A stretch of DNA of 7,874 nt, from positions 1 to 7,874 of the forward strand of contig JAGNNG010000070.1 in NCBI GenBank assembly GCA_017990795.1. Reading direction: 5' to 3'. The DNA comes from Deltaproteobacteria bacterium (GTDB lineage: Bacteria; Myxococcota_A; Polyangia; Palsa-1104; JAEUJZ01). A program made the position numbers and the translations under genes. Below the pieces are notes generated by a model. That model worked only from the letters and a program-made list of their open reading frames with translations. It was not told the origin of the DNA and made no database searches. The stretch's first letter is position 1. Every line of letters starts with the position of its first letter. Positions 1 through 6,640 of this stretch are shown in pieces.

Positions 1-587
1 GGCGCCTCTTTCAGCTCTGGCCACAGCGCCGGTCGCAGGTTGACATCGCAGCTAATCAGCCGTCGCTCACGCTTCTTGCTCGCCAGCTCCAGCGCACGCA
101 GGGTCGCCGCCCGTGCTGGCTCCCGCGACAGCAGCGAGCTGCCAAAGTGAAACAGCCGCCCACGCTCGATGAGCGCCGCCGGAATATCGCCGGGCGACAG
201 CATCATGTCCGCCGACTGCTGCCGATACGACAAAAACGACCGCTCGCCGCGCGCGCCTATCGAGACCAGCGTAATCCCCGTCCGCGCCGTCTTGTGCGTC
301 TGCACACCGTCGACAAAAACGCCTTCGCTAGCCAGCCGCTTTTGCACAAAGCGCCCCAGCGCATCGGTTCCAACCAGCGTCACCAGCGCCGTCGAGATGC
401 CTTGTCGCGCCAGGTTTACCGCCAGATTGCACGGTGCCCCGCCCAGGTGCCGAACAAAGCGCTCGCAGTCTTCCAGCGGCAGCCCGGGCTGCTCCGGGAA
501 AAGGTCGATCAGCGCCTCGCCCAGAACGACCGCATCGACGGGCAGCGCCGGCACCACAGGGTTGGCACGAGAGATCACAGAGGCCAT
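1..587 (-). CDS. PfkB-family sugar kinase, fructokinase-like (3' end outside window)
   Basis: ATP-dependent carbohydrate kinase of the PfkB/ribokinase family, presumably phosphorylating a hexose or related sugar in the cytoplasm. About 195 N-terminal residues are visible. An opening strand VVLGEALIDLF (residues 20-30) is followed by the glycine-rich first PfkB signature, GGAPCNLAVNLARQG (49-63), and LVGTDALGRF (71-80). DVNLRPALW (181-189) resembles the D-x-N-x-R-x-x-LW stretch of fructokinases. The C-terminal ATP site and catalytic GAGD motif would lie beyond base 1, so the activity cannot be confirmed and the substrate is open (fructose favoured, other sugars possible). The start ATG at 587 is preceded by an AAGGTGG-like ribosome site (about 592-598). 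recO lies 60 bp upstream on the same strand, so co-transcription is likely although the functions seem unrelated. Family call is firm; fructokinase is an inference from the one motif. Confidence 0.9.
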   Translation of the reverse strand, partial: MASVISRANPVVPALPVDAVVLGEALIDLFPEQPGLPLEDCERFVRHLGGAPCNLAVNLARQGISTALVTLVGTDALGRFVQKRLASEGVFVDGVQTHKTARTGITLVSIGARGERSFLSYRQQSADMMLSPGDIPAALIERGRLFHFGSSLLSREPARAATLRALELASKKRERRLISCDVNLRPALWPELKEA

Positions 588-647
588 ACGCCCCACCTTA
601 TCACGCGCGTCCCAGCCCGGCGCAGCGACGTGAACATCAATCGCAAG

Positions 648-1541
648 CTAGACCGGCGCGGCCACGGTGCCAAAGGCGTTCATCTTGGCAATAAACTCGA
701 CCGCGCGCAGGTTGCGGCCCAAGTGATGCTGCATGATCGTCAGCAAGATTTCTTTGCATGCCCGCCCGACGGAAGGTGGCAGCGACAAAGCGCGCACCGC
801 CGGATCGGACAGCTCGCAGCGCGACAGATGCTGCAGCGCCTGGCGCACCGTTGCCGAAAGCCCTCCTCCCAGCGGCCCCAGGTGCGTCGGCACCGGTCCC
901 AGCCAGCAGCGCTCGAGGCACAAGATCCCACCGCGTGAGACATCCAGCGGCAGCAGCGCCTCGGGCTCCGCGCCAAAGTCTGGCCCACCTTCCTCCACCG
1001 ACTCTCCGGCCTGCTCGGGTACCGGCTGGCCGCAGGCGGCACACTCATCTAGCTGCAGCCCAAGTCCCACTGCCTGAAGCAGCTGCAGCTCAAAAATCCG
1101 CAGCGGCTCGGCTGAGGCCCGCTCGGTCAGCGGCAGTCCATCCAGCAGTTCCAGCAGCTGCAGCGTCAGCTGCAGCACACGCGGCTCGGGCTCGTGCGGC
1201 GGACACAAATGCAGGCACAGCTCGCAAGCGTAGCAGGCGTGGCTGTAGCGACTTAGCTCTTGCGGCAGGTGCGAAAAGCCGCGACTGCAGTGCAGGTCTT
1301 CCAGCAGCCACAGGTCTTGGCCGCGCCGCTCACGCAGCATCGCTTCGCCAAAGCCAAACGGGGACAGCGCCGCCCCAAACCGCTTGCGACTTGAGCGAGC
1401 CCCCCGCGCCAACGCCGTGACCTTGCCGTGCGTCGCTGTCAGCAGCGTCACAATGCGATCGGACTCGCCATAAGCCTGGGCCCGCAGCACCAACGCCGGA
1501 GTCGCCACAGCAGGTGCATGAGCTTGACCGCCACTACGCAT
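648..1541 (-). CDS. recO: DNA repair protein RecO
   Basis: Recombination mediator of the RecF pathway. With RecR it helps load RecA onto SSB-coated single-stranded DNA at gaps and anneals complementary strands. The 297-residue product has the typical N-terminal OB-fold region: ALVLRAQAYGESDRIVTLLT (16-35), then HGKVTALARGARSSRKRFG (39-57). A helical middle follows, with a Cys-type zinc finger made by C167/C170 (CAAC) and C208/C212 (CLERC), and the C-terminal family motif HHLGRNLRAVEF (272-283). It is longer than the usual 240-260 residues because of about 14 extra N-terminal residues and a longer acidic loop inside the zinc finger. The middle is unusually rich in Leu and Gln. The ATG at 1541 is the only ATG upstream of the conserved domain but has no clear Shine-Dalgarno sequence; a GTG at codon 12 is an alternative. 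It heads a probable two-gene unit with the PfkB kinase. Confidence 0.95.
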   Translation of the reverse strand: MRSGGQAHAPAVATPALVLRAQAYGESDRIVTLLTATHGKVTALARGARSSRKRFGAALSPFGFGEAMLRERRGQDLWLLEDLHCSRGFSHLPQELSRYSHACYACELCLHLCPPHEPEPRVLQLTLQLLELLDGLPLTERASAEPLRIFELQLLQAVGLGLQLDECAACGQPVPEQAGESVEEGGPDFGAEPEALLPLDVSRGGILCLERCWLGPVPTHLGPLGGGLSATVRQALQHLSRCELSDPAVRALSLPPSVGRACKEILLTIMQHHLGRNLRAVEFIAKMNAFGTVAAPV

Positions 1542-1710
1542 AAGAGTTTTAGCGGTGTATCCCGACCACCCCGCGCGGCGCTAGCAATACCTGCCTGCCG
1601 CCCCAAACCTCCCGCGATGGCTAGCCTTTTGCCGATCACCCCGAAGCCGCAGCCGGTGTTGTGGGACTGCGCTCTCGGCAGGTTCTCGTATTGAATTCCC
1701 TTCCGGATGC

Positions 1711-1774
1711 GCTTAGCCTTGAAGATCAAGTTCGCTGCTGGGACTTTGTACGCAGGTCCCCAAAGCGCCTAAGC
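1711..1774 (+). other. Possible folded RNA element (closing helix with two inner hairpins)
   Basis: Three nested or adjacent inverted repeats can be drawn. GCTTAG (1711-1716) pairs with CTAAGC (1769-1774) as a closing helix. Inside it, CTTGA (1718-1722) pairs with TCAAG (1726-1730) across a 3-nt loop, and GGGAC (1740-1744) pairs with GTCCC (1756-1760) across an 11-nt loop. Together they would make a three-way junction, followed by a T-rich tract from 1778. Helices of 5-6 bp can occur by chance, so this is only a candidate. The strand is assigned as the one leading toward the UPF0158 gene; the fold works on either strand. Confidence 0.25.
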
Positions 1775-1830
1775 CGTCTTGTTGTTTGATTATTGTTTGG
1801 TTTGCGGTCTTGGAACCTGTTTTGTACGGC

Positions 1831-1842
1831 CCACAGCTGTGG
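1831..1842. promoter_or_regulatory. Perfect 12-bp palindrome CCACAGCTGTGG
   Basis: CCACAGCTGTGG reads identically on both strands and sits 143 bp upstream of the UPF0158 start, in the AT-richer part of the intergenic region. Four bases later an imperfect inverted repeat GTTC-TTAAG-GAAC (1846-1858) follows. The pair could be an operator for a dimeric regulator or two small hairpins in a leader transcript. No regulator can be named. Confidence 0.35.
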
Positions 1843-1985
1843 CCTGTTCTTAAGGAACTTTCCCGAGTGACGTTACCAGCCATCCCAGATCGATTGCGCA
1901 GCCTTGTCGTAGCTGCAACGTGTGCAAAAGCGCTGCAATCAACCTCGGCTGGGCCCTCGTCCTCCTCGGAGCGGAGCAATTTGGT

Positions 1986-2663
1986 ATGCGAGTGATAGCG
2001 GTCCGCTGGGCTGAGCTAGAGACGGCTGTAGAGCGCAACGCGCCCGACACCGAGAGCTTTCTCGACTCACGCACTGGTGAAGTAATCACCTTGGTCGACG
2101 CCGCGCCCGGCTCACAAGAGCTGCGCACGCGGGTCATGTCCGGCGGCGACGCGTTCATTCGGGTCGAGCCCGCCTCCTCACGCGAGCAGTACAAGTGGAT
2201 GGAGCGCTTTGTCGTCGGTGTAACCGACCCGGTGCTGCGCGACCGCCTGATTATCAGCATCGACGGCAAGGGGGCGTTCCGTCGCTTCAAGGACGCGCTG
2301 CTCAACTACCCGGTCGAGCGAGAGCGCTGGTTTTCCTATCGCGGCGAGCTGCTTCACTGGCACATCCAAGAGTGGTTCCGTCGGGACGGCATCACTACCG
2401 AAGAGCCACCGCCGTGGGGCGAAGTGCCGCCACCGCCCGAGGATGATGTGCTGCTACCACGCACCGCCGCCCCAGCCGATGGACCCAGCGAGATCCTGCG
2501 ACGCCAGGTGCGCGAGCTACTCGATCAGCTGCCCACCATCGAGCTGCCCGCAGCCCAGGCCTTCCTCGAGTACCTCCGCGACCGGGGTACTACCGACCTG
2601 ACCCGCCCTCGTCCGGCCCCCGAGAAGCGCCCGACCCTCCCGACCAGTAGCTCTGCCGAATAA
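1986..2663 (+). CDS. UPF0158-family protein of unknown function, with C-terminal extension
   Basis: The 225-residue protein resembles the uncharacterised UPF0158 family. It has an N-terminal WAELETAVERN (8-18), SFLDSRTGEVITL (24-36), YKWMERFVVGVTDPVLRDRL (69-88), the family hallmark GKGAFRRFKDAL (94-105), then ERWFSYRGELLHWHIQEWF (113-131). Beyond the family core come a proline-rich linker (141-167) and a predicted helical piece ending LLDQLPTIELPAAQAFLEYL (178-197). That piece resembles the short LP-x-x-x-x-x-x-FLEYL module seen in DUF2281-like small proteins. An upstream ATG at 1920 is in frame, but the one at 1986 is preferred: GGAG at 1973-1976 lies 9 bases before it, and family homology begins right there. 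nadK follows after 24 bp, so the two are probably co-transcribed. The biochemical role is unknown. Confidence 0.85.
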   Translation: MRVIAVRWAELETAVERNAPDTESFLDSRTGEVITLVDAAPGSQELRTRVMSGGDAFIRVEPASSREQYKWMERFVVGVTDPVLRDRLIISIDGKGAFRRFKDALLNYPVERERWFSYRGELLHWHIQEWFRRDGITTEEPPPWGEVPPPPEDDVLLPRTAAPADGPSEILRRQVRELLDQLPTIELPAAQAFLEYLRDRGTTDLTRPRPAPEKRPTLPTSSSAE

Positions 2664-2687
2664 CGCACCGCCCGCCCAAGGAACAGC

Positions 2688-3605
2688 ATGTCAACCATCG
2701 GCTTCCTGCTTAAGCGCGACCAGCCAGATGCCCTACAGCTATGCAAGCGCCTGGTAGACTGGCTCCGTCAGCGCGGTCACGCCGAGGTGGTGCTGCGCGA
2801 TCGCATCCCCGTGCCCGACTACATGACCACCGCCAGCGAGGATGCTCTGCCCGCAGGTCTGCGGCTGCTGGTGGTCTTGGGCGGCGACGGCACCATGCTC
2901 TACGGAGCGGGCGTGCTGCGCGAACAGCAAGTGCCGATGCTTGGCATCAACCTGGGGCACCTTGGGTTTTTAACCTGCTGCTCGCCTGAAGATGCAGTGG
3001 CCACGCTCGAAGCCGCGCTGGCCGGTGAGCTTCCGACCGAGAGCCGTCAGCGCCTGCGCTGCCGCGTCTACCGCCTGCCCCCCGACAAGCAGCGCGCCCG
3101 TCCCGGCAGCCCACCGCTGTCCACCGCAGAGCTAGCCCCGCACCTGTTAATCGAGCGCACCGCTGTAAACGATGTCGTCCTCAGCCAGCCCGCGCAGGCC
3201 CGCTTGTTCGAGCTGGATACCTATATCGATGGCGATGCCGTCACGACCTACCGCGCCGATGGCCTCATCATCTCGACGCCGACTGGCTCGACGGCTTACA
3301 ACCTGGCGGCGGGTGGGCCGATTCTGATGCCCAACATGGATGCACTGGTGCTGTCGCCGATCTGTCCGCACACCCTGACCGCGCGCCCGCTGGTGACCCG
3401 GCTGCACTCGCTGATCGAGGTCCGCCCCGGTCGCAACGCCGATAGCATCCTGCTGACCATCGACGGCCAGTGGAACCAGCTGCTAGAGCCAAGCGACATC
3501 GTCCAAGTCACCTGCGCCGACGCTCCGCTGTCCGTGTTTCGTCCCCGCTCGCGCTCGTTTTTCGACCTGCTGCGCACCAAGCTGCACTGGGGCGTCCGCT
3601 CCTAA
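2688..3605 (+). CDS. nadK: NAD kinase (NAD+ to NADP+)
   Basis: Cytoplasmic enzyme that phosphorylates NAD+ to NADP+ and so sets the NADP pool. The 305-residue product carries the family motifs in order: GGDGT (65-69, catalytic Asp at 67), GINLGHLGFL (86-95), NDVV (161-164), DGLIISTPTGSTAYNLAAGGP (191-211), CPHTLTARP (226-234) and DGQ (259-261). Length is ordinary, but residues 131-152 form a Pro/Arg/Ser-rich insert between the central strand and the NDVV motif that is longer than in common homologues. The ATG at 2688 has an AAGGA ribosome site (2678-2682) five bases upstream. The gene sits 24 bp behind the UPF0158 gene. It converges on recN with 14 bp between stop codons, leaving no room for a separate terminator. 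Confidence 0.96.
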   Translation: MSTIGFLLKRDQPDALQLCKRLVDWLRQRGHAEVVLRDRIPVPDYMTTASEDALPAGLRLLVVLGGDGTMLYGAGVLREQQVPMLGINLGHLGFLTCCSPEDAVATLEAALAGELPTESRQRLRCRVYRLPPDKQRARPGSPPLSTAELAPHLLIERTAVNDVVLSQPAQARLFELDTYIDGDAVTTYRADGLIISTPTGSTAYNLAAGGPILMPNMDALVLSPICPHTLTARPLVTRLHSLIEVRPGRNADSILLTIDGQWNQLLEPSDIVQVTCADAPLSVFRPRSRSFFDLLRTKLHWGVRS

Positions 3606-3619
3606 CCGCCTCCCGCCCT

Positions 3620-5359
3620 TTACCGCGCTTCTTTTAATAGCTCGTCTGCGTGCGCCCGACTCTTGGCCGTCACCCGCGCGCCCCCGAGCATGCGCGCAAT
3701 CTCCTCCCGCCGCTCCGTCGCATCAAGCGGACGAACCCGCGTCGCTGTGCGCCCCTCTTCGACCTGCTTTTCGACCCGGAAGTGGTCATCCCCGTACGCC
3801 GCGATCTGCGCCAAGTGCGTAATGCACAGCACCTGCTTGTTCTGCGCCAGCGCGCGAATCTGCCGGCCGACCCGATCCGCCGTCGCGCCACCGATACCTG
3901 CATCGACTTCATCAAACACGCACGTTGCCACCTGATCGGCCTGGCCCAAGATGCGCCGCAGCGCCAGCATCACCCGCGACAGCTCACCGCCCGAGGCAAT
4001 GCGATGCAGCGGTCGCAGCTCCTCGCCCGGATTGGCGGACAGCAGCAGCTCACAGCGGTCCCAGCCCTCACGCGACAGCCGCCGAACCTCGCCGTCCACC
4101 GAGAACAGCAGCGCCGGGTCATCGCCCTTGCCCGCCGCGCGCCCTTCCACTTTGGGCAGGAGCCGCGCCCCGCTCATCGCCAGCTCTCCCAGCGCTTCGC
4201 CTGCCTGCTCGGCCAAGCGCAGCGCCACTTTTTGCCGTGCCTGCGTCAGCTGCTTGGCGACTTTTTGCGCCTCGGCACGCGCCTTGTCCACCGCTTGCAG
4301 CGCCTGCGCCCGCCGCTCCTCATGCTGCGACAGCGCCTCTAGCTCGTCCTGCATCTCGGCCTGCTTGCGCAGCAGCGTTGCCAAGTCCGGTCCATGCTTG
4401 CGCAGCAAGCGACCCAGCAGGTGCAGTCGATCTTCCACTTCCTGCAGTCGCTGCGGATCGGCGGCCAGCCCATCGGCATAGCGACGCACCCGGTGCGCCA
4501 CATCGTCCAGCAGCGCCTGCGCCTCCAGCACCTGCGCCGACAGCGTCTGCAGCTCGGGATCTAGCGCCGCCGCCTCATGCCAGTCCCGCAGCAGCATCCC
4601 CAGCTGATCAAGCACGCTGCCTTCGGCGCTGTACAAGCACGTCTCCCCCCGCCGCGCTGCCGTCAGCAGCTTCTCGACCGAGCGCTGCCGCTTCTGCTCC
4701 GCCCGCAGCGCTTCATCCTCTCCCGGCTGCGGCGCAGCAGCCTCCAGCTCTTGCAGTTGAAAGCGCAAAAACTCCTCCCGGTCGGTCCGCGCCCGCTCGT
4801 CTTGCGAGGCCGCCTGCAGCGCCGCACTGCTCTGCACCAGCGCGTCAAAAGCCGTCGCCATCTTCGCCAAAAGCTCCGCAGGCACCCCCGAGCGATCGAG
4901 CAGTCGCAGGTGCTGGCTGACTTCAAGCAGGCTCTGATGCTCGTGCTGGCCGCTGATGTCGATCAGGCTGCCACACAGCTCGCTAAGCACAGCCACCGTC
5001 GAGATTTGACCGGCAATGTGGATGCGGCTGCGGCCACTGCGACCGACCACGCGGCGCACTACCAGGCCCTCGTCTCGCAGTTGCGCAGTCTCCAAGCCCA
5101 GCTTAAGCATGCGCTCGCGCAAGGCCTCTTCCGCGCTGCTGCCGGGGAGCGGCGCGAACACCGCTTCGATCCGCGCCTCGTCGGCCCCGGTGCGGATCAT
5201 CTCGGCGCTGGCCCGTCCGCCGCGCAGCAGCGCGACCGCATCTAAGACCAGCGACTTGCCCGCGCCGGTCTCGCCGGTAAGCACCGTCATGCCGCTGCCA
5301 AAGGTCAGCTCGACTTCATCAAGGATGGCAAAGTTGCTGATGCGTAGGTAAGTAAGCAT
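3620..5359 (-). CDS. recN: DNA repair protein RecN (SMC-like ATPase)
   Basis: SMC-like ATPase acting early in double-strand-break repair, where it is recruited to RecA-bound DNA and promotes end or sister cohesion. The 579-residue length is normal. It opens with MLTYLRISNFAILDEVEL and Walker A GETGAGKS (29-36). The RecN-typical IDISGQHEHQSLLE lies at 133-146. Long Glu/Gln/Arg/Ala-rich coiled-coil segments fill about 160-380, then the ABC signature IASGGELSR (454-462), Walker B VFDEVDAGIGG (481-491) and the His-loop CITHLAQIA (512-520). IARMLGG (554-560) near the end is also a family motif. The ATG at 5359 directly precedes the conserved N-terminus, so the start is secure, but no Shine-Dalgarno sequence is visible. 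A TACTAT -10-like hexamer on the minus strand (5368-5373) would give an almost leaderless transcript. No LexA-type box was recognised. Confidence 0.97.
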   Translation of the reverse strand: MLTYLRISNFAILDEVELTFGSGMTVLTGETGAGKSLVLDAVALLRGGRASAEMIRTGADEARIEAVFAPLPGSSAEEALRERMLKLGLETAQLRDEGLVVRRVVGRSGRSRIHIAGQISTVAVLSELCGSLIDISGQHEHQSLLEVSQHLRLLDRSGVPAELLAKMATAFDALVQSSAALQAASQDERARTDREEFLRFQLQELEAAAPQPGEDEALRAEQKRQRSVEKLLTAARRGETCLYSAEGSVLDQLGMLLRDWHEAAALDPELQTLSAQVLEAQALLDDVAHRVRRYADGLAADPQRLQEVEDRLHLLGRLLRKHGPDLATLLRKQAEMQDELEALSQHEERRAQALQAVDKARAEAQKVAKQLTQARQKVALRLAEQAGEALGELAMSGARLLPKVEGRAAGKGDDPALLFSVDGEVRRLSREGWDRCELLLSANPGEELRPLHRIASGGELSRVMLALRRILGQADQVATCVFDEVDAGIGGATADRVGRQIRALAQNKQVLCITHLAQIAAYGDDHFRVEKQVEEGRTATRVRPLDATERREEIARMLGGARVTAKSRAHADELLKEAR

Positions 5360-5491
5360 GGGCGCAGATAGTAGCCCAGCGCAGCGACAGTGGCCGCGCG
5401 GGCAGCGGACCTAAGCCCAAGTTGGCGACGAGAAAATGTGCAGAAGGAAATCGACCGCGCCCAAAAGTGCGCGCGGTCAAGGCAGGCGGAG
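5360..5491. other. 132-bp spacer between mrp and recN
   Basis: This stretch separates the mrp stop from the recN start on the minus strand. Its mrp-proximal part holds the GC-rich hairpin listed separately. Its recN-proximal part must contain the recN promoter if recN is not transcribed from mrp. Apart from the weak TACTAT hexamer (minus strand, 5368-5373) no promoter or operator is clear. Confidence 0.4.
5453..5478 (-). terminator. Hairpin after mrp, possible intrinsic terminator
   Basis: GACCGCGC (5453-5460) and GCGCGGTC (5471-5478) form a perfect 8-bp GC-rich stem around a 10-nt loop, 13 bases beyond the mrp stop codon. Read on the minus strand, the stem is followed by GATTTCCTTC, a short pyrimidine/T-rich tail, whereas the plus-strand side has none. 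Position and orientation suit a weak intrinsic terminator separating mrp from recN. The T-tract is poor, so attenuation, a Rho-linked site or a 3'-end-stabilising stem are alternatives. Confidence 0.5.
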
Positions 5492-6586
5492 CTAGCGAAT
5501 CTGGACCAGGCCTGCCGGACGACGCGGGCCGGCCATGACCACTTTCATGACGCTCTCTGCGACGCGCTGCGCGGCTTCCATGAAGATCTGCGCGTGCTCG
5601 CTCTCGGGCGCGCCGATGACGACCGGCTTGCCGACATCGCCGCCGTAGCGAACCTTGCGGTCCAGCGGCACCTCGCCCAAAAAGCTGACCTTGAGCGTCT
5701 CGGCCAGCTTCTTGGCCCCGCCGCGCGAGAAGATCTCGTCGTGGTGCCCGCAGGTGGGGCAGATGTAATACGACATGTTTTCAATCACGCCGAGGATCGG
5801 CACCTCGACCTTCTTGAGCATGCTGACCGCTTTTTCCACGTCGATGAGCGCCACTTCCTGCGGCGTGCCCACGATCACCGCGCCGGTCAGCGGAATCAGC
5901 TGCGACAAGGACAGCTGCGCATCGCCCGTGCCCGGCGGCAGATCGACTACCAGATAGTCCAGATCGCCCCAGTCCACGTCCTCTAGGAACTGCTGCAGCA
6001 GCTTGTGGATCATGGGGCCGCGCCAGACCACTGCGCCTTCACGCTCGGTAAAAAAGCCGACCGAGATCACCGGCATGCCGTAGTAAATCGCCGGGCCGAT
6101 CTTGTTGCCGGGGCGCGTCTCGGGCTGCTGCTCGGGCTCGCCCAGCATCGTCGGTACGCTGGGGCCGTAGATGTCCGCGTCAAGCAGACCCACGCGCGCG
6201 CCGTGCTGCCGCAGCGCCAGCGCCAGGTTCGTAGCCACCGTCGACTTGCCCACCCCGCCTTTGCCCGCCGCCACCGCGATCACGTTGCGCACCGAGGGCA
6301 GCCGCGTCGCCGCGCCGCGATTTCCCATCGGCACATTGACGCTGATCAGCACCCGCGCATCTTTGATCCCCGGCGCCTTGCAGGCCGCAGCGTGGACTTT
6401 TTTCTCCAGGCCTTCGCGATCGCGATAGACCGGCGTGGGTATCTCCACCGTGATAAAGGCGGCGTCGCGATCGATCTCGATCTTTTTGATCATCCCCAGC
6501 GACACCACGTCGCGGGCCAGCGTCGGCTCGATGACTTCTTTTAGAGCGGCGCGGACGCCCTCAACTGTCGCGGTCGAATTCCCCAT
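5492..6586 (-). CDS. mrp: Mrp/ApbC-family Fe-S cluster carrier ATPase
   Basis: P-loop ATPase of the Mrp/ApbC/Nbp35 family (MinD superfamily), which binds a transferable [4Fe-4S] cluster as a dimer and delivers it to apo-enzymes. Counting from the ATG at 6586 the product has 364 residues. An N-terminal MIP18/DUF59 domain (about 5-80, with PTPVYRDREGLEKKV) comes first. A deviant Walker A GKGGVGKST follows (108-116), then DADIYGPSVP (136-145), VVDLPPGTGDAQLS (213-226), IENMSYYICPTCG with the cluster-binding CxxC at 276/279, and FSRGGAKKLA (286-295). An in-frame TTG at 6601 would add five residues. However, GGAGAG (minus strand, 6594-6599) overlaps that codon and sits 7 nt before the ATG, which favours 6586. 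ribA ends 54 bp upstream on the same strand, suggesting a shared transcript. Confidence 0.95.
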   Translation of the reverse strand: MGNSTATVEGVRAALKEVIEPTLARDVVSLGMIKKIEIDRDAAFITVEIPTPVYRDREGLEKKVHAAACKAPGIKDARVLISVNVPMGNRGAATRLPSVRNVIAVAAGKGGVGKSTVATNLALALRQHGARVGLLDADIYGPSVPTMLGEPEQQPETRPGNKIGPAIYYGMPVISVGFFTEREGAVVWRGPMIHKLLQQFLEDVDWGDLDYLVVDLPPGTGDAQLSLSQLIPLTGAVIVGTPQEVALIDVEKAVSMLKKVEVPILGVIENMSYYICPTCGHHDEIFSRGGAKKLAETLKVSFLGEVPLDRKVRYGGDVGKPVVIGAPESEHAQIFMEAAQRVAESVMKVVMAGPRRPAGLVQIR

Positions 6587-6593
6587 CGTTGTG

Positions 6594-6599
6594 CTCTCC
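6594..6599 (-). promoter_or_regulatory. Ribosome binding site that sets the mrp start
   Basis: GGAGAG on the minus strand lies 7 bases upstream of the ATG at 6586. It overlaps the alternative TTG codon at 6599-6601, so it can only serve the ATG. This argues for the shorter, 364-residue Mrp. Confidence 0.6.
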
Positions 6600-6609
6600 A
6601 AAGTGGCGC

Positions 6610-6633
6610 CTGGCCCGCTGGCCCGCTGCGCCC
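6610..6633. repeat. Short tandem 8-mer repeat between ribA and mrp
   Basis: CTGGCCCG occurs twice in tandem (6610-6617, 6618-6625), followed by a degenerate third copy CTGCGCCC (6626-6633), in the 54-bp gap between the ribA stop and the mrp start. It contains no gene. It may be a simple slippage repeat that could vary in copy number between strains. Confidence 0.5.
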
Positions 6634-6640
6634 TTGCTAA

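Larger units (their letters stand above)
1542..1985. other. 444-bp divergent intergenic region, no supported gene
   Basis: This gap lies between the divergent starts of recO (minus) and the UPF0158 gene (plus), so it should hold both promoters. Short open frames on both strands here encode arginine-, serine- or hydrophobic-rich peptides with no recognisable motif and no good ribosome site, and I do not call them genes. The stretch around 1690-1860 is visibly richer in A and T than the flanking genes (for example the T-rich run at 1778-1801). It contains a cluster of inverted repeats listed separately. No tRNA or known riboswitch consensus was recognised, and no convincing -35/-10 pair could be assigned. 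Confidence 0.6.

Noticed and set aside
147..938. 263-codon plus-strand open frame opposite pfkB and recO
   Set aside because: It is an Arg/Gln-rich low-complexity product, antisense to two well-supported genes, with no domain resemblance.
1448..1729. 93-codon minus-strand frame overlapping the recO start
   Set aside because: It begins with a TTG, has no ribosome site, overlaps recO in another frame and resembles no known protein.
1920..1985. Upstream in-frame ATG extending the UPF0158 protein by 22 residues
   Set aside because: Family homology starts at the ATG at 1986, which also has its own GGAG site; the extension has neither.
1786..1995. 69-codon plus-strand frame in the intergenic region
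   Set aside because: It has a weak start context, no motif and runs into the UPF0158 start in another frame; nothing supports translation.
3925..4920. 331-codon open frame on the plus strand opposite recN
   Set aside because: It is an Ala/Pro/Ser/Arg-dominated translation with no motif, lying fully antisense to a convincing recN. Long antisense frames are expected in GC-rich DNA.
6005..6544. 179-codon plus-strand open frame opposite mrp
   Set aside because: It is a His/Arg-rich shadow translation of mrp with no motifs.
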